A DNA stretch of 64,000 nucleotides from Sarcocystis neurona (Eukaryota; Apicomplexa; Conoidasida; Eucoccidiorida; Sarcocystidae), in NCBI GenBank assembly GCA_000727475.1, contig KL647292.1:4817162-4881161 (forward strand). The letters run 5' to 3'. The notes beneath the pieces were generated by a model. That model did no database searches, was not told the DNA's origin, and was given only the letters and a program-made list of their open reading frames with translations. Of the stretch, positions 61,654 to 64,000 are shown one piece after another (the first letter of the stretch is position 1; the number at the start of each line of letters is the position of its first letter). The position numbers and the translations under genes were made by a program.

Positions 61654-63290
61654 CGCTTTACCTGCATATGGATGCTTGACTCCCCGAAAAAGTGCGAAAT
61701 AACACGCGACGCTTACACATGATGATAATTGTAGACTATGGCGGATCCGGTGCACTTCTGCCGCGGCTAAAAACACCTCTCGTATGTTTTCTTCAACTCC
61801 CATTCCTGTCCAGCAATTGCCGTGGACTGACAAGCCTAACAGTGCTGTTATGGTCGTCGTACATTTAACAGCCATCAGACATCTGCGCAACCCTTTGAAA
61901 AGGCGGGTACACTTGTCTTCTCTCCTCTGCCTTCCCTTCTTCTGCGGAGCTACCACTCCACGTCAGTCTGTCTAAACGCAGTAGCTCAGTCGTGCAAAGT
62001 TTCGTGTGCGTTCCGTTCATTGACGAACGTGCGCACACTTTCGTCGTGGGGCAGTGAAAACACGGTCTTGCCGTAGCAAGTCCCCATCACGTTTCCCTCG
62101 TTAGCACAGCCAGAGAGGTACATAATGGATGTACTGTGTGAATATATATAACACACATTCTTCCCTTAAAGCTGCACACATACTCGACGTGTGACTACAT
62201 TGGTAATGAAGTAGTAGTATACTCCTAGAGTGTAAATGAAGGCAGTTGTTTACATTTCTAACAAATGCAGTATGCCGGCCGCCGCAGAGAAGCAAAATCG
62301 CTTCTGGAACACAGACGGCGTTGTATAAGGTTCGCTGACTGATTGCTTGACGGCTAGCTCCGGAAAAAAAGCAGTCGAAATTCATGTACAAAACCAACCA
62401 GCTACAACCATTCAGATAACACAACAAAAAAGGCGATGAGCTTCACGGACAAAATGAACTTGATCACCAAAATATCAGCCACGCTGGAGGCTTGTTTGGT
62501 GCGTATGCACGCCCGTGCCCATGATTTTACGCGTACGCGCGTGCTTAACGTGCCTGTGTGTATCCGTACAGCTGATGGTAAGCGCAGTACCTGACCACCA
62601 AATCAACCTGCAATTGCTGACACACACGTGAGTCGGTCTGCTTGGCCGTGTATGCCTGCAATGGTCCTACGCACAGATACGCGAGTGCACGTCTCCACTG
62701 TCTGGCTAGTAAACGCCATTCATATATGCGCACGTTTTCCACGCGCTAACTGTATACTTACAGACATAAATAAGGAACTTTCGTAGTTGGTAGCGGTCTG
62801 CCTGGTATAAACGTGAAGATAGAGGAGCTGGAGATCAGGACGCGGCCGCCGCACGACGAACCCGTCGTGGTATTTCATTCAGTCTAGATCGTCTTGCTAA
62901 TATGTCCCCACGTACTCGCGTACGTAGGTAGTGCTTCACGTATGTAGAAGTTAGTAGGTAGACAGACCTACGCGTGTACAGAGATCTGCCTCTTTACACG
63001 TATAAATATAAATATATATATATATGTACACTTACGAAACTCACTGCGTCTACCACGCCAACTCATCTAAACAAAGTTGTATACGTTTTGGCTGTGCCCC
63101 CGTGTGCACTTGGGAGGAGGTTATCGAAGTAGTTCTGGTAGCCAAAATCTCATCTGGTGTAGCACGAGAGGACCCGTGTGCGCCAGCTTGCGCTGCGACC
63201 TCCTGATTCTTCTGTCCAAAGTGGGTGAGACAGTAGGTGCTTGAAGACAGCTCTCGTTTCACACAGGAAAGCTAGGCAGATCAATATCTT
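61654..63290. other. No firmly supported gene
   Basis: On the minus strand ATG at 61956 opens a charged, non-repetitive frame (VAPQKKGRQRREDKCTRLFK) up to a donor at about 61,715 (CATGT/GTAAGC), which could be a first exon, but its downstream exons would have to overlap the Cys-rich gene. A TA microsatellite lies at 63,003-63,026. Nothing else stands out. Confidence 0.35.
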
Positions 63291-63401
63291 TTAGGTGCTC
63301 ACCACAGGAGCAAGAGTTTTTCTCTGTGTCTCTCTCGCTCAGGCAGCAACAGCGCAAAGTGATGCCGTTGATCTACGTAGAAGATTTACTGATTTTACGC
63401 G

Positions 63402-64000
63402 ATGGGTCGGACACAGGGCTCTCCACGAGGAGGGAGGCTGCTGCGGAAGACGACACATGGGCAGCAGCAGACGGTGAATGAAGAGGAAGGAAAGCACAGG
63501 CAGCAGGATGTACAACAGCAGCAGCTGCAGCAGGCCCAAAGGTGCGGCGAGCAGCAACAGGAGATGCAACAGCAGCTGCAGCAGAGGCAGGAGACGGAGG
63601 AGGGGAAGCAGCAGCAGGGGATGCGACAGGACATCACGGCTGCAGTTACAGCAGACAAAACAGTAGCCGGTGCGGCTCCGGTGACGATTGCCATGTCTTC
63701 CTGCAGCAGCGGTGGAACACTGCAGCCATGCAGCCCCGTTAGGGGAAGCGTCGTGGCGAGGTCTGCTAGTCAAAGAAAGAGCCAGGGCAGCACCACCATC
63801 ACCAGCAAGACCAGCAACAGCCAGAGCAGCAGCGCGAGCACAGGGAACACCAGAAGTAGCAGCATTTTCAGCGGAACCAGCGAGGACAACCGAAAAAATA
63901 GCAGGAACCTCAGCGTCAGGCGGGGGAATGACAGCAGCTATGGAAGCCCAGCGGGCAGCAGCAGCAGCACTCGAAGAACCCCTAACAGCAGCAGCAATAG
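63402..64000 (+). CDS. Gln- and Ser-rich reading frame, runs off the window
   Basis: ATG at 63402 is the first codon after an in-frame TGA (63390-63392) and the frame stays open for all 199 codons to the window edge. The first 85 codons are Gln-rich with Glu (VQQQQLQQAQRCGEQQQEMQ), the middle is plain (ITAAVTADKTVAGAAPVTIA) and the rest is Ser, Thr, Asn and Arg-rich (SKTSNSQSSSASTGNTRSSS). An acceptor-like TCTCTCTCGCTCAG at 63,343 would allow an upstream exon in another frame. CAG and AGC triplets help keep it open, so the frame is good but not proof of a gene. Confidence 0.45.
   Translation, partial: MGRTQGSPRGGRLLRKTTHGQQQTVNEEEGKHRQQDVQQQQLQQAQRCGEQQQEMQQQLQQRQETEEGKQQQGMRQDITAAVTADKTVAGAAPVTIAMSSCSSGGTLQPCSPVRGSVVARSASQRKSQGSTTITSKTSNSQSSSASTGNTRSSSIFSGTSEDNRKNSRNLSVRRGNDSSYGSPAGSSSSTRRTPNSSSN

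Overview
The window looks like nuclear DNA of a coccidian apicomplexan, most probably an Eimeria species. Three things point there: genes broken by GT-AG introns of up to about 2 kb, very dense CAG/CTG triplet runs that become poly-Gln, poly-Ala and poly-Ser where translated, and alternation of fairly plain DNA with a repeat-dense block. The species call is an inference; I could run no database search.

Layout. 1-3.3 kb: no supported gene. 3.3-7.0 kb (+): a three-exon gene for a six-membrane-span protein, all junctions in phase. 7-14.2 kb: mostly non-coding, with a strong 36-bp inverted repeat near 13.55 kb. 14.2-19.8 kb (-): a small seven-exon gene (about 221 aa) of unknown function. 19.84 kb (+): a RING-CH-like exon starting almost back to back with it. 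20-27 kb: sparse, with an apparently exact 308-bp direct duplication at 23.7 and 24.3 kb and a few isolated exons. 27.4-44.2 kb (-): the main gene, a giant SPEN-like RNA-binding protein of about 3,675 residues with three RRM domains and a C-terminal SPOC domain. Six exons join in phase and the protein is full of Ala, Gly, Gln, Ser and Glu repeats. 44.9-53.3 kb: several short plus-strand exons with good splice sites, from at least two genes I do not recognise. 56.3-57.3 kb (+): a single-exon gene for a 324-aa Ser-rich protein. 61.2-61.7 kb (+): the last two exons of a Cys-rich protein. 63.4 kb to the end (+): a Gln- then Ser-rich reading frame that runs off the window.

The triplet repeats are dense from about 26.8 to 49.3 kb and again at 14.3-14.8 and 60.7-61.1 kb and after 63.4 kb. 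They lie in both exons and introns and keep all six frames open, so most long plus-strand ORFs opposite the giant gene are shadows. Exon models rest on splice-site inspection and phase agreement by eye, not on transcripts.
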